From NCBI RefSeq assembly GCF_002797415.1, contig NZ_KZ454944.1, positions 1,015,745-1,079,744 of the forward strand: a stretch of 64,000 bases of DNA. The letters run 5' to 3'. This document shows positions 43,009 to 52,673 of the stretch, piece after piece. Numbering within the stretch: the first letter of the stretch is position 1; every line of letters begins with the position of its first letter. Below the pieces are notes generated by a model. It did no database searches. It was not told the DNA's origin and worked only from the letters and a program-made list of their open reading frames with translations. The translations under genes and the position numbers were made by a program. This DNA comes from Bacillus alkalisoli. Lineage in GTDB: Bacteria; Bacillota; Bacilli; Bacillales; Bacillaceae_I.

Positions 43009-43022
43009 AGTAAGCGTTAACA
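43009..43022. promoter_or_regulatory. cre site (CcpA activation) upstream of ackA
   Basis: AGTAAGCGTTAACA matches TGWAANCGNTNWCA at 13 of 14 positions. Its centre is about 56 bp before the predicted transcription start, the spacing at which CcpA activates B. subtilis ackA. Confidence 0.85.
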
Positions 43023-43036
43023 ATAAAGGATTCCTC

Positions 43037-43065
43037 TTGCAAATGCAAATGTGCGGTGTTTAAAT
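43037..43065 (+). promoter_or_regulatory. Promoter of ackA
   Basis: TTGCAA and TTAAAT are 17 bp apart, giving a leader of about 100 nt. Confidence 0.6.
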
Positions 43066-43171
43066 GAAAAAGGTATATATATTGAGGGCTATTTGTGCAA
43101 CATAAGGTAGATGACATAAAACGCCTCATTTCCTTGTTTATTGGACATATCAAAAGGAGTTGTTTTTTTAG

Positions 43172-44356
43172 ATGGCAAAAATTATTGCAATTAACGCGGG
43201 GAGTTCCTCACTTAAGTTTCAACTATTTCACATGCCAAGTGAAGAAGTAATCACAAAAGGATTAGTAGAACGTATCGGCTTAGAAGATGCGGTTTTTAAT
43301 ATTAGTGTGAACGGTGAAAAAGTAAAAGAAATAACAGATATTCCTGATCATGGAGTAGCAGTAAAGATTCTTTTAAATAAATTAACAGATTTAAACATTA
43401 TCGAAAGCTTTGATGAAATTACTGGGATTGGACACCGAGTGGTACACGGCGGGGAAAAGTTCAACGATTCTGTATTAATTACAGATGAGCTGCTAACAGA
43501 ATTAGAAGGTTTAGCAGAACTTGCACCACTTCATAACCCAGCTAACATTGTTGGAATTAAAGCGTTTAAAGAAATTTTACCAAATGTTCCAGCGGTAGCA
43601 GTTTTTGATACGGCTTTTCACCAAACGATGCCTGAAAAATCTTTCTTATATAGCTTACCTTACGAGTATTATGAAAACTTCGGTATTCGAAAGTACGGAT
43701 TCCATGGTACTAGTCATAAATACGTTTCAGAACGAGCAGCAGAATTACTAGGTAGACCTATTGAACAATTACGTTTAATCTCTTGTCATTTAGGTAACGG
43801 AGCTAGTATTGCTGCGATCGAAGGCGGAAAATCTATCGATACATCTATGGGATTCACGCCGCTAGCTGGAGTTGCGATGGGTACGCGTTCTGGTAACATT
43901 GACCCTGCCTTAATTCCATTTATTATGGAGAAAACAGGTAAGAATGCTGATGAAGTATTAGATGTTCTAAATAAAAAGAGTGGTATCCTTGGAATTTCAG
44001 GTTTCTCTAGTGACTTACGTGACATTGAAACAGCTGCTGACGAAGGAAACGAACGTGCAGAATTAGCATTAGAAGTTTTTGCTAGCAGAATCCATAAATA
44101 TATTGGTTCGTACGCAGCAAGAATGCACGGTGTTGATGCGATTATTTTCACAGCGGGTATTGGCGAAAATAGTGATGTCATTCGAGCTCGAGTATTACGC
44201 GGATTAGAATTTATGGGCGTTTATTGGGATCCATCCTTAAACCAAGTACGTGGAGAAGAGGCGTTCATCAACTACCCTCATTCACCAGTTAAAGTAATCG
44301 TTATTCCAACTAACGAAGAAGTAATGATTGCCCGTGACGTAATGCGTTTAACATAA
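43172..44356 (+). CDS. ackA: Acetate kinase
   Basis: AckA interconverts acetyl phosphate plus ADP with acetate plus ATP, the overflow route that opposes AcsA. The 394-aa protein has the ASKHA signatures [14 protein letters not shown] at the N-terminus, [11 protein letters not shown] near 150, [13 protein letters not shown] near 175 and [12 protein letters not shown] near 206. The start follows AAAGGAG at a rather long 12-nt spacing. CcpA activation is predicted from the upstream cre. A terminator follows. Confidence 0.97.
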   Translation: MAKIIAINAGSSSLKFQLFHMPSEEVITKGLVERIGLEDAVFNISVNGEKVKEITDIPDHGVAVKILLNKLTDLNIIESFDEITGIGHRVVHGGEKFNDSVLITDELLTELEGLAELAPLHNPANIVGIKAFKEILPNVPAVAVFDTAFHQTMPEKSFLYSLPYEYYENFGIRKYGFHGTSHKYVSERAAELLGRPIEQLRLISCHLGNGASIAAIEGGKSIDTSMGFTPLAGVAMGTRSGNIDPALIPFIMEKTGKNADEVLDVLNKKSGILGISGFSSDLRDIETAADEGNERAELALEVFASRIHKYIGSYAARMHGVDAIIFTAGIGENSDVIRARVLRGLEFMGVYWDPSLNQVRGEEAFINYPHSPVKVIVIPTNEEVMIARDVMRLT

Positions 44357-44367
44357 TAACATTTTGG

Positions 44368-44398
44368 GAAGAAGTCTGCTATAGCAGGCTTCTTTTTA
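44368..44398 (+). terminator. Terminator after ackA
   Basis: AAGAAGTCTGC / GCAGGCTTCTT with a 4-nt loop is followed by TTTATATAT. Confidence 0.85.
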
Positions 44399-44446
44399 TA
44401 TATGAAAATTTATTTCATGCTTAGTGTTGATAATTTATTACTAATA

Positions 44447-44538
44447 CCTGTTGATTTCCGTGCAAGGCTGAGACTCCTGCGCCGAGGAGGCTCCCGGCCC
44501 GCCCGCGGAAAGCGAAGCCTTGCACGGAAATCAACAGG
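44447..44538. repeat. Dispersed hairpin element, copy R8 (internally shortened)
   Basis: Perfect 22-bp arms (CCTGTTGATTTCCGTGCAAG... and its complement) remain, but the middle is cut from GACTCCTGCG directly to CCGAGGAGGCTCCCG, removing one half of the middle stem. The upstream flank TTAGTGTTGATAATTTATTA resembles those of R7, R10 and R11. Confidence 0.9.
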
Positions 44539-44676
44539 AGCCTTCAACATATCTAACTGTTAAAGTGGTGGAACACCTGCATCTGAAATCAACCATTAGA
44601 ACCCCAACTATTTGTTAAGTACCAACTACATTATGTTATAATAAGTAAAACAAAGGCGGTAAAGTGAGGGATAAAG

Positions 44677-45513
44677 ATGAACGAAAAAGATTCTTTACTA
44701 CTTGAAGAGTTACAACAATGGGAAGATTCAATACGTAACTACGAACCAACACAATTCGAAGAAACAATCGACACATGGATAGAAGTCTCATTTCAATACA
44801 TACCAGAAGACCTACGCGATATATTTTACAACCAGTTAGATACGTGGCTATTTCATTTACATGGATTAATTCAACAATCTGCTTTTCAAAAAGATGCAGA
44901 AAAACGTATTGTGGAAACAGCAAAAGTTTTTGACAAAACGATATCATCCATTGAAGATATTAGGCACTTAACTTTAGAACAAAAAGCATTTATTGCAAAG
45001 CAACAAATGGCTAAACATCGACTTTATGCATTAATTCAAGGTGGAATGACCGGAACTGGAAAACTATCTACTATTAGTGTTGATATTCCTGCCTTCGCGG
45101 CATTAAATATCCGCACAACACAATTAATTGCTATGTCACACGGATATAAACCAGACACACCTTATGAAATGGTGAAACTTTTACAAATATTTTATGCTGC
45201 TACATTACCGAAAAAATATCAATTTGAAAGATGGGAACAGCTGAAAAGGGAAGCCGGTGAAGAACACGATCCGTATTTTTATCCATTAACAGAAAGAGAG
45301 CATCCTTCTGTATGGTTAACACAACCTTTAACACACTTGATAAAACTTATCTTTATTCTAACGGTAAACTCGAACAAAAAAGGCAAAACGCCTATCTTTG
45401 GAATTTTGACTGGTGCAGCAACAAACTATCATTGGACAAAAAAAGTATCAACTTTTACCAATAACTATTTTTACATGAAACATTCTATGAAGTCTGAAAA
45501 AGACAATTGGTGA
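44677..45513 (+). CDS. EcsC family protein
   Basis: The 278-aa protein matches the EcsC family pattern in its central part (TLEQKAFIAKQQMAKHRLYALIQGGMTGTGKLSTISVDIPAFAALNIRTTQLIAMSHGY), including the family-typical VDIPA and Gly-rich segment. The stand-alone form lacks the ABC-transporter partners EcsA/EcsB, and its function is unknown. No clear membrane helix is visible apart from a hydrophobic stretch near 220-232. A terminator follows. Confidence 0.8.
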   Translation: MNEKDSLLLEELQQWEDSIRNYEPTQFEETIDTWIEVSFQYIPEDLRDIFYNQLDTWLFHLHGLIQQSAFQKDAEKRIVETAKVFDKTISSIEDIRHLTLEQKAFIAKQQMAKHRLYALIQGGMTGTGKLSTISVDIPAFAALNIRTTQLIAMSHGYKPDTPYEMVKLLQIFYAATLPKKYQFERWEQLKREAGEEHDPYFYPLTEREHPSVWLTQPLTHLIKLIFILTVNSNKKGKTPIFGILTGAATNYHWTKKVSTFTNNYFYMKHSMKSEKDNW

Positions 45514-45518
45514 GAAAT

Positions 45519-45551
45519 AAAACACATGGTCAACTGGCCATGTGTTTTTCA
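45519..45551 (+). terminator. Terminator after the EcsC-like gene
   Basis: AAACACATGG / CCATGTGTTT is followed by TTTCAC. Confidence 0.8.
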
Positions 45552-45558
45552 CATCAAA

Positions 45559-45583
45559 AAAGACCACTAATGAAAGTGGTCTT
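45559..45583 (-). terminator. Hairpin at the end of the 103-aa gene
   Basis: AAGACCACT / AGTGGTCTT is followed by T residues when read leftwards. Confidence 0.65.
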
Positions 45584-45588
45584 ACAAT

Positions 45589-45900
45589 TTAAGCGTGTAT
45601 TTTTGAAGATACTTCTTGGTTTAGTCTATACCATAACCACAAATCATTAATGATACTTGCGAGTTCTGCGATTTCACTATTTAGCTTACATGATTTTTCG
45701 AAGTCTGATTCGTTGTTCAATTGTTCTTGTTTTGTGTTAATGGAATGCTCTAAGTCTTTAATTCGATCAGGAATACTCCCACGGATTAATTCCCATTCCA
45801 TTATAATTTTCAGTTGTTGTTCTTTACTATATTGTGACCATTCGAGTTCAAGTTTTGGTAAACGAATACCTAGTCTTTTGTCGTGAACAAAATATGCCAT
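45589..45900 (-). CDS. Conserved-looking uncharacterised 103-aa protein
   Basis: It begins MAYFVHDKRLGIRLPKLELEWSQYS, is hydrophilic and mainly helical, rich in Glu/Leu, with a Trp-containing end (IINDLWLWYRLNQEVS). I do not know a function or family name. A clear GGAAGG site precedes the ATG, and a weak cre-like sequence (12 of 14) lies at 45941-45954. It is a monocistronic unit between an EcsC-like gene and a UspA-type gene. Confidence 0.75.
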   Translation of the reverse strand: MAYFVHDKRLGIRLPKLELEWSQYSKEQQLKIIMEWELIRGSIPDRIKDLEHSINTKQEQLNNESDFEKSCKLNSEIAELASIINDLWLWYRLNQEVSSKIHA

Positions 45901-45974
45901 GAAATACTTCCTTCCCTTTCTCCTCTTACCTTTATTGTATAATAAGCGGTTACATATGAAAAGGATAGTTACTT

Positions 45975-46418
45975 TTAATTGTCTTCGTTTCTTACTACTA
46001 GTACATCACATTTTGCGTTTCGAACAATATGTTCTGATACGCTACCGATGAATAATCTTTCTACTGCATTTAGCCCAGTCGCGCCACAAATAATTAAATC
46101 CACTTTTCTCTCTTTTGCTACGTCTTTAGCAATTCGTACTTTAGGTGAGCCATACTCAATAACCGTCTCTACAGTCTCAATAGAAGTCTTTGCCATCTCT
46201 TGATAGTTTGCTAACATATCTGCTGCAAACTTCTCTGCATTTTCTGTCATACGGATATCGTATGCTTCCATCGTTGCATAGGCTCTTGTATCAATAATGT
46301 GTGCAATAACAAGTTCTGACTGATTACGATTGCAAATTTCCACAGCCTTTTTGAAAGCTAAATCTGCCTCTTTTGAACCGTCAACCGCAACTAATATTCG
46401 TTTGTAAGTGTACATCAT
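45975..46418 (-). CDS. Universal stress protein, UspA family
   Basis: This 147-aa single-domain Usp is a nucleotide-binding alpha/beta protein made under stress or starvation. It begins MYTYKRILVAVDGSKEA and has the ATP-binding pattern GATGLNAVERLFIGSVSEHIVRNAKCDVLVVR (G-2x-G-9x-G-S) at the C-terminus. I use the ATG 8 nt after AGGGG (46418). Exact cellular role is not predictable. Confidence 0.92.
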   Translation of the reverse strand: MMYTYKRILVAVDGSKEADLAFKKAVEICNRNQSELVIAHIIDTRAYATMEAYDIRMTENAEKFAADMLANYQEMAKTSIETVETVIEYGSPKVRIAKDVAKERKVDLIICGATGLNAVERLFIGSVSEHIVRNAKCDVLVVRNEDN

Positions 46419-46556
46419 GATGAACACCCCTTACTTTTTAAGTGGAAGGATTCTCCCTACTTTTATTTTATAGTATTTTTTACCACATTTAAATGTAGTT
46501 GAAACAACAAACTATAACAATGTAGTGACAATTTTATGTAGTAAGGAGCGGATTGG

Positions 46557-46739
46557 ATGGCGGATAAGCAAAACCAGAAACAACAATTCTTTTATGATGA
46601 CGCGGCAGCAAACGAAGTACACAACATGATTACGGATGCATACACAAGTGGGTATGTAAATCAACAATACGGACAAAATGCAGCACAACAACAAAGCCAA
46701 CAAAGCCAACAACAAGCACAAGAGGAACGTTACGAATAA
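46557..46739 (+). CDS. 60-aa Gln-rich small protein
   Basis: It begins MADKQNQKQQFFYDDAAANEVHNM, has an amphipathic central segment (MITDAYTSGYVNQQYGQ), and ends in an almost pure Gln/Ser/Ala stretch. AAGGAG lies 9-10 nt upstream and a strong terminator follows within 10 nt, so it looks like a genuine monocistronic gene. I do not recognise the family. Confidence 0.65.
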   Translation: MADKQNQKQQFFYDDAAANEVHNMITDAYTSGYVNQQYGQNAAQQQSQQSQQQAQEERYE

Positions 46740-46748
46740 GGGTAGACA

Positions 46749-46784
46749 AAAAAGGACTGATGTAACATTCAGTCCTTTCTTCTA
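46749..46784. terminator. Bidirectional terminator
   Basis: AAAGGACTGA / TTCAGTCCTTT has a T-rich tail. It overlaps the last codons of the convergent permease gene. Confidence 0.8.
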
Positions 46785-48079
46785 TAAATAAACAACATTA
46801 AATAGATGAGTCCAGTAATAAGGAACGCTATAAATCCAGGTGAATAATCTTCAGGTAATAAAAAGTAAACTGGCATTCCAAGTGTAATAGAATAAAAAGC
46901 TTGTTTATTGTAGAGTGGAATGATTTCATCCGCATTTAAAGTTAATCTTTTCTTAAAAATGAAATCTACTACAATGACGGCGGACAAAGGTATAACCAAT
47001 CCACCTAACAAGGAAATGAACTGTTTTGCTTCATTAACAAGTGTTGGAGTTAGAGATAGTGTAATGCCAAGTAATCCAAATAAAATTGCTGCTTTCACTC
47101 TTCCTAGTCCCGGTAAGGAATTAAGGAGTGAAAATCCGCCAGTATATGCATTACTTAAATTTATGGATATCATCGATAAAATTGCTGCAATTATGATAAT
47201 GAAAACAATTATATAAGAATCTGTCATATTCGTTGTAACGATAAAAGGATTCCATTCATTCGTTAAGCTAGCCGTATATGCTCCGAAAAATGCGGTTAAC
47301 ATAAATCCGATTACATTTCCGGAGAAGAGTCCTATAAAACCTTCTTTAGGTGTAATAGCATACCTTGTCATATCAGCTGAAGAACTAACACCTGATACAT
47401 ATTGAACAAAGGCTAAACTCGCAAAGAAAAGCATGGTGCTTATGTTGTTAGACGCTGCAGCTGTTGATTCTACTCCAGTTAATAGATTACTTTCTCTTAA
47501 CAATAAGAAAATCATCATTCCCTGGCCAATGAGTAAAATTGGCATAAAGTATTTCGTCGCTTTTTTTACGGCTTCAAATCCGATTAATGCTAAGACAGTC
47601 ATAATGATTGCTAGCGATGAAGCGACGAGAAAAAAAGGCAGTGAAATAGCGAATACACTTTTTAATAAATGTTGAATAACGAGAGCTCCGCCGACCGTTT
47701 GCACTGAAAACCAATATAAAGATGTAATGGTTCTTATAGGAGAGGAAATAAATCTTGCTCCTTTAACACCAATCATAGATCGAATTGCAAATTGTGATGG
47801 TATACCATTTTTTGCACCTGGGATTGATAATAACGAAACAAATACAAAAGCAAGGGTAGCACCGATAATAGTACTTAAAAATGCTTCTGTAAATGATAGC
47901 CCACCTTCTAGTACAGCTAAAGCTGGGACTAAGAAGTTGCCTGCATTGACGGAAAAAGCAATTTGTATAATTGTATATTCATACCAACGAGTTTTTCTTA
48001 ATTCTTGTGGAACGGACTCTAAGCCGAATCGTTCTATTCTAGATGGTTTTGAAGAAATATGTTTCACTGCTTGTTCCAT
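46769..48079 (-). CDS. NCS1-family purine/cytosine permease
   Basis: This is a cation-coupled nucleobase transporter. The 436-aa protein has about 12 membrane helices after a cytoplasmic N-terminus. Family features are FGLESVPQELRKTRWYEYTIIQIAFSVNAGNFLVPAL at the first helix and FAIRSMIGVKGARF in the second loop. The substrate (cytosine, purine, allantoin or thiamine precursor) cannot be told from the sequence. No nucleobase-metabolism gene is next to it. Confidence 0.87.
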   Translation of the reverse strand: MEQAVKHISSKPSRIERFGLESVPQELRKTRWYEYTIIQIAFSVNAGNFLVPALAVLEGGLSFTEAFLSTIIGATLAFVFVSLLSIPGAKNGIPSQFAIRSMIGVKGARFISSPIRTITSLYWFSVQTVGGALVIQHLLKSVFAISLPFFLVASSLAIIMTVLALIGFEAVKKATKYFMPILLIGQGMMIFLLLRESNLLTGVESTAAASNNISTMLFFASLAFVQYVSGVSSSADMTRYAITPKEGFIGLFSGNVIGFMLTAFFGAYTASLTNEWNPFIVTTNMTDSYIIVFIIIIAAILSMISINLSNAYTGGFSLLNSLPGLGRVKAAILFGLLGITLSLTPTLVNEAKQFISLLGGLVIPLSAVIVVDFIFKKRLTLNADEIIPLYNKQAFYSITLGMPVYFLLPEDYSPGFIAFLITGLIYLMLFIYRRKD

Positions 48080-48291
48080 TGTATTTCCTTCTTCCTATTG
48101 AAAAAATTATAGCCATAATAAGTTTACTTTGGAATGTAGAATATATCCATTCTAAATTCTTTTTGCACCTTAATAGTTGTATTTTTTCTTTATCTGCGTT
48201 ACCTTCATAATATATTTTGAGTTTTTTCAAACAGTATTAGAACAAGTAAACGGACTCAACTTAATATATAGTTCGCAAGGGGGAAACCTAG

Positions 48292-49053
48292 TTGCGTCAC
48301 GCAATTATTACAGCAGGTACAAAAGGTCTTGGTAAAAAGGTAACAGACCAATTCATCAATAAAAACTGTACGCTTACGATCCATTATCGAAGTGATACAG
48401 AAGCACTTATAAAATTAAAGGAAGAACTCCAACATGTAGACCAAACTCGCCTTCATTTTTTTCAAGGAGATGTTACGAAAAAAGAAGATATGTACAGGTT
48501 AGTTGATGAAGCGTATGAGAAATTTGGACGAATAGATTATCTAATTTGTAACGCTGGCCCATATGTTTTTGAAAGAAAAAAGTTGGTAGATTACAGTGAA
48601 GATGAATGGTACAACATGATGGAAGGGAATTTAAGCTCCGTTTTTCATCTAGTAAAAAAAGTAGTGCCAATCATGCGTAATCAAAAATTTGGCAGAATTA
48701 TTACATATGGCTTTCAAGGTGCAGAATCAACACCAGGATGGATATATCGCTCCGCGTTTTCCGCAGCAAAAGTCGGATTGGTCTCTTTAACGAAAACAAT
48801 CGCTATTGAAGAAGCAGAAAATGGAATTACAGCTAACATGGTTTGCCCAGGAAATATTCTCGGAGAAATGAAAGAGTCAACGATTGAAAAATCTAGATTG
48901 CTGGAAGATAAAACAACACCAGTTGGCAGGTCAGGCACTGGAGAAGACATTGCAAGAGTGGTTGATTTTTTATGTAATGACAATTCCGATATGATTACAG
49001 GATCCGTCATCGAAGTTACAGGTGGATTAGACGTTATAAACCGATATCGATAA
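48292..49053 (+). CDS. ytkK: YtkK, short-chain dehydrogenase/reductase-like protein lacking catalytic Ser/Tyr
   Basis: The 253-aa Rossmann protein has the cofactor loop TAGTKGLG (residues 7-14), NAGP near 84 and the C-terminal TGSVIEVTGG. The usual SDR catalytic Ser is replaced in IITYGFQGAES (Phe141 region), and the Tyr of YxxxK is Phe156, while Lys160 remains. My recollection of B. subtilis YtkK shows the same change, so it is probably a family trait. The start is TTG after GGGGGAAA. The substrate is unknown, and oxidoreductase activity is doubtful. Confidence 0.85.
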   Translation: MRHAIITAGTKGLGKKVTDQFINKNCTLTIHYRSDTEALIKLKEELQHVDQTRLHFFQGDVTKKEDMYRLVDEAYEKFGRIDYLICNAGPYVFERKKLVDYSEDEWYNMMEGNLSSVFHLVKKVVPIMRNQKFGRIITYGFQGAESTPGWIYRSAFSAAKVGLVSLTKTIAIEEAENGITANMVCPGNILGEMKESTIEKSRLLEDKTTPVGRSGTGEDIARVVDFLCNDNSDMITGSVIEVTGGLDVINRYR

Positions 49054-49096
49054 AAAGCAGGAAGGACTAATAAAAGTCAATCCTGCTTTTTTGTAT
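49053..49096 (+). terminator. Terminator after ytkK
   Basis: AAAAGCAGGA / TCCTGCTTTT has six or more T residues and a long loop. Confidence 0.85.
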
Positions 49097-49210
49097 ATTC
49101 TCTTTATCTTTTTAATGAATGTATCAAGGTAAATCTCAATGGAAACACTTTATGAGGATTTTATAAAATATTAGCGAATTATTCTATCATTTCAGATTAA
49201 ACTATTAATT

Positions 49211-49224
49211 AAAAAGCGCTTACA
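49211..49224. promoter_or_regulatory. Possible cre site before ald
   Basis: AAAAAGCGCTTACA matches the cre consensus at 12 of 14 positions, 110 bp upstream of the ald start. It is weaker than the other sites here. Confidence 0.4.
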
Positions 49225-49333
49225 TAAATTAATGAAAAAATGTTTTACAAATTATTTTTTAATGTTATATTTAATACGTCTTAATAGTTTAATCAAATGT
49301 TTATATATTTGTAATATAGGAGGAATGCTTGCG

Positions 49334-50455
49334 ATGCGTATCGGAGTACCTAGAGAAATTAAAAATAATGAAAATCGTGTTGCTATGACTCCAGCTGGAG
49401 TTGTTAACTTAGTTGGTTTCGGACACGAAGTATATATAGAAAAGGATGCTGGTGTAGGGTCTGGATTTATGGACGAGCAGTACACTGCAGCTGGTGCTAA
49501 AATTGTTGACACTGCTGCTGAAGCTTGGTCCATGGACATGGTTATGAAAGTAAAAGAACCACTTCCATCCGAGTACAACTATTTCCGTGAAGGGTTAATT
49601 CTTTTCACATACCTTCATTTAGCTCCAGAACCAGAGTTAACTAGAGCATTAATTGAGAAAAAAGTAGTTGGAATTGCATATGAAACAGTGCAAACGCCAA
49701 ACGGTGCCCTACCTTTATTAACTCCTATGAGTGAAGTAGCTGGACGTATGGCTACACAACTTGGTGCTCAATTCCTTGAGAAAACTAAAGGTGGTAAAGG
49801 TATCTTACTTGGTGGGATTCCTGGTGTACGCCGTGGTAAAGTATCGGTAATTGGTGGTGGAGTTGCTGGGACGAACGCTGCTAAAATGGCAATCGGCTTA
49901 GGTGCAGATGTAACAATCTTAGACTTAAACCCAGAACGTCTTCGTCAATTAGATGATATTTTTGGTCGTGACGTGCAAACATTAATGTCAAACCCATTAA
50001 ACATCGCACAAGCGGTGAAAGAATCTGATTTAATTATTGGTGCAGTATTAATTCCTGGTGCAAAAGCTCCTAAATTAGTTTCAGAGGAAATGATTCAGTC
50101 TATGTCTCCTGGTTCTGTAGTAGTTGATATTGCAATTGACCAAGGTGGTATATTCGAAACAACAGATAGAATTACTACTCATGATGATCCAACTTATGTG
50201 AAACATGATGTAGTTCACTATGCAGTAGCGAACATGCCAGGTGCAGTTCCACGTACTTCTACGATAGGATTGACAAATGTAACAGTTCCTTATGCTGTTC
50301 AAATTGCAAACAAAGGGTACAAGCAAGCATGTCTTGATAATCCTGCATTATTAAAAGGTATTAACACAATTGATGGCTATGTAACATATGAAGCGGTAGC
50401 TCAAGCGCATGAACTTGCATATGAGGATGCACATACATTACTAGCAAAAATGTAA
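49334..50455 (+). CDS. ald: Alanine dehydrogenase
   Basis: Ald interconverts L-alanine and pyruvate plus ammonia with NAD; in Bacillus it serves alanine catabolism and sporulation. The 373-aa protein begins [17 protein letters not shown], with catalytic Lys74 (KVKEP) and His95 (TYLHLA) and the NAD loop [10 protein letters not shown] near 172. The start is 49334, 10 nt after AGGAGG; the open frame extends 34 codons upstream through the promoter region and is not used. Codon usage suggests high expression. Confidence 0.96.
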   Translation: MRIGVPREIKNNENRVAMTPAGVVNLVGFGHEVYIEKDAGVGSGFMDEQYTAAGAKIVDTAAEAWSMDMVMKVKEPLPSEYNYFREGLILFTYLHLAPEPELTRALIEKKVVGIAYETVQTPNGALPLLTPMSEVAGRMATQLGAQFLEKTKGGKGILLGGIPGVRRGKVSVIGGGVAGTNAAKMAIGLGADVTILDLNPERLRQLDDIFGRDVQTLMSNPLNIAQAVKESDLIIGAVLIPGAKAPKLVSEEMIQSMSPGSVVVDIAIDQGGIFETTDRITTHDDPTYVKHDVVHYAVANMPGAVPRTSTIGLTNVTVPYAVQIANKGYKQACLDNPALLKGINTIDGYVTYEAVAQAHELAYEDAHTLLAKM

Positions 50456-50462
50456 TAAAATA

Positions 50463-50495
50463 AATAAAGGAAGCCATTATGGCTTCCTTTTTGTT
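50463..50495. terminator. Bidirectional terminator after ald
   Basis: AAAGGAAGCCAT / ATGGCTTCCTTT has a T-run. Confidence 0.9.
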
Positions 50496-51597
50496 ATCTT
50501 TTAATAATTTGCAGTTCTTTTGGATATTTCGTTAATAGCTCCACGCCTGATTCCGTTACTAAGATGTCATCTTCAATTCTTACTCCACCTACATTCGGAA
50601 CGTAAATACCAGGTTCAATGGTGAACGCCATTCCTTCCTGTAGTAACATCGTATTCGTTTCGTTCATAGAAGGATATTCATGCACTTCAATTCCTAATCC
50701 GTGACCAATACGGTGTGTAAAATATTGTCCATATCCATGCTCTGTAATAATGGAACGAGCAGTACGGTCAATTAATCCGATTTCAGTGCCTGGTTTACAC
50801 ACTTCTACAGCTGCTAATTGAGCTTTTAATACCGTTTCGTAAATTTCTTTTTGTTTCTCGTTAATTTCCCCGAATGCAACTGTGCGAGTAATATCGGAAC
50901 AATAACCGTTTAAGACAACCCCAAGATCAAATAAAACTAAATTCCCATCATTCACTTTGTCTCCACTAGGTTTTCCGTGCGGAGAAGCAGTTTTTACACC
51001 TGAAAGTGCCATAGTTGAGAATGACATCTGACTTATGCCTTTTTTCTTTAACTCATATTCAATAGTTGCCACTAATTCTTGTTCAGTTCTCCCCTTTTGT
51101 AAAAAATGCACACCTACTTCAACACCAAAGTCGGCAAGTTTGGCAGCTTCACGTAAAATTTCTTTTTCCTCTTCATCTTTCACAATTCGAAGTTGATACA
51201 TCTTTTCTTCAGCAGAAGTGAAAGTAGCATCAGGAAAAATAGATTGAACATTTTTAAATCTAGAAACAATCATATGCTCTTCTTCCACAGCTAACTTTTG
51301 AATAGTGACGCCTCGTTGAGCCACTACTTCTTTTATCATTATCCAAGGGTTATCTGTATCGGAATATCCAATAACGTCAAATTTCCACCCTGTTTGTCTT
51401 ACTTGTTCCACTTCCATACCAGGACAAATTAAAATAGGATCGTGATTAGGGAAGACAAGTAATCCTAATAAACGTTCGTGAGGGTCTGTGTAAAATCCAG
51501 ATAAATAAAATACATTAGGAGTAGATGTCAAGAAACTAGCAGATATATCTTCTGTCTTCATCCATTCCACTAAATTATGTAAACGTTGTTCTTTCAT
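50494..51597 (-). CDS. M24-family Xaa-Pro peptidase-like protein
   Basis: The 367-aa protein has a creatinase-like N-domain (about 1-130) and a pita-bread metallopeptidase domain. Metal ligands are visible as Asp in LVLFDLGV, Asp in CSDITRTVAF, His in HRIGHGLGIEVHEYP, and Glu in FTIEPGIYVP and RIEDDILVT. Cleavage of an Xaa-Pro bond or a related dipeptide is expected. Bacillus has several paralogues (PapA, PapB), and I cannot tell which this is. A weak cre-like site (51624-51637) lies just upstream. Confidence 0.87.
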   Translation of the reverse strand: MKEQRLHNLVEWMKTEDISASFLTSTPNVFYLSGFYTDPHERLLGLLVFPNHDPILICPGMEVEQVRQTGWKFDVIGYSDTDNPWIMIKEVVAQRGVTIQKLAVEEEHMIVSRFKNVQSIFPDATFTSAEEKMYQLRIVKDEEEKEILREAAKLADFGVEVGVHFLQKGRTEQELVATIEYELKKKGISQMSFSTMALSGVKTASPHGKPSGDKVNDGNLVLFDLGVVLNGYCSDITRTVAFGEINEKQKEIYETVLKAQLAAVEVCKPGTEIGLIDRTARSIITEHGYGQYFTHRIGHGLGIEVHEYPSMNETNTMLLQEGMAFTIEPGIYVPNVGGVRIEDDILVTESGVELLTKYPKELQIIKR

Positions 51598-51711
51598 CGT
51601 ATCAAATCCTTTCCATTCTTATAAAAAAACGTTTACAATTAGATTAACAAGGAAAATCAAAACTGTACAGGGGGAGCAATCCTCTTACAATAGAAAGGGT
51701 GCAATCATTCA

Positions 51712-52395
51712 ATGAAAATTTCGTATCACGGTCATTCTGTTGTGAAAGTAGAAGCACATGGTAAAACAATTATCGTAGATCCTTTTATTAATGGTAATAG
51801 TAGTACAGATTTAAAAGTAGATAATTTGAAAGTGGACGTTATTTTACTCACACACGGTCATAATGATCATGTAGGAGACACCGTTGAGCTTGCGAAAATA
51901 AATGACGCACTAGTTATAGCACCTTTTGAATTAGCCACTTTCTTAAGTTGGAAAGGGGTAAAAGTTCATCCAATGCATATTGGTGGATCTCATATATTCG
52001 ACTTCGGAAAAGTGAAGTTAACCCAAGCATTTCATGGATCGAGTTATGAAGATGCAGAAAACCAAACGATTACATATACAGGGATGCCTGCCGGGATATT
52101 ATTAACAATTGGTGGAAAAACAATGTATCATGCTGGCGACACAGCCCTATTTTCCGATATGAAGCTTATTGGTGAACTAAATAGTATTGATATCGCCTTT
52201 TTACCAATCGGAGATAATTTCACAATGGGGATTGAAGATGCCTTAATCGCAGCACAATGGTTGAATGCTAAAAAAGTAGTGCCTATCCACTACAACACAT
52301 TCCCAATCATCGAACAAGACCCAACATACTTTATAAGCGAACTACCAGATGAAATCGGATTATTATTAAAAGTCGGAGAAGGAATTGAATTATAA
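51712..52395 (+). CDS. ytkL: Metallo-beta-lactamase-fold hydrolase YtkL (UPF0173)
   Basis: The 227-aa protein has the metal motif [10 protein letters not shown] (HxHxDH) near residue 48, [20 protein letters not shown] and a C-terminal VPIHYNTFP. These are characteristic of the UPF0173 group. The reaction is unknown. Its terminator appears to be the hairpin at 52596-52625, with repeat R9 lying between the stop and that hairpin. Confidence 0.9.
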   Translation: MKISYHGHSVVKVEAHGKTIIVDPFINGNSSTDLKVDNLKVDVILLTHGHNDHVGDTVELAKINDALVIAPFELATFLSWKGVKVHPMHIGGSHIFDFGKVKLTQAFHGSSYEDAENQTITYTGMPAGILLTIGGKTMYHAGDTALFSDMKLIGELNSIDIAFLPIGDNFTMGIEDALIAAQWLNAKKVVPIHYNTFPIIEQDPTYFISELPDEIGLLLKVGEGIEL

Positions 52396-52491
52396 TATAA
52401 AATTCTTTAAGATTTAGTTTATGTTAATGAGCCAAGATCAATAGAATATTAAAAGTTTGTATAACAATTTATTTTTTATTTTAATAATAAA

Positions 52492-52554
52492 GTTGATGTT
52501 CGATGTAGGTGCGAGACCACCCGCGGAAAGCGAGTACCTACATCGAACATCAAC
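52492..52554. repeat. Dispersed hairpin element, copy R9 (minimal)
   Basis: The perfect 19-bp arms GTTGATGTTCGATGTAGGT / ACCTACATCGAACATCAAC enclose only GCGAGACCACCCGCGGAAAG-like core sequence. The arm sequence is unique to this copy. Confidence 0.9.
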
Positions 52555-52595
52555 AGTTAGTACCCTTCTTAATGACTTTTATAAGTTGTAGGCTA

Positions 52596-52625
52596 AAAAG
52601 AAGCTATTATAGCTTCTTTTTTTAT
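52596..52625 (+). terminator. Terminator downstream of R9 (probably for ytkL)
   Basis: AAAAGAAGCTA / TAGCTTCTTTT has a T-run, about 200 nt after ytkL with repeat R9 in between. Confidence 0.75.
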
Positions 52626-52673
52626 TTTATTTGAATATAAATAAAACAAGCTATGTTTAGAGGAGGATTCGCA

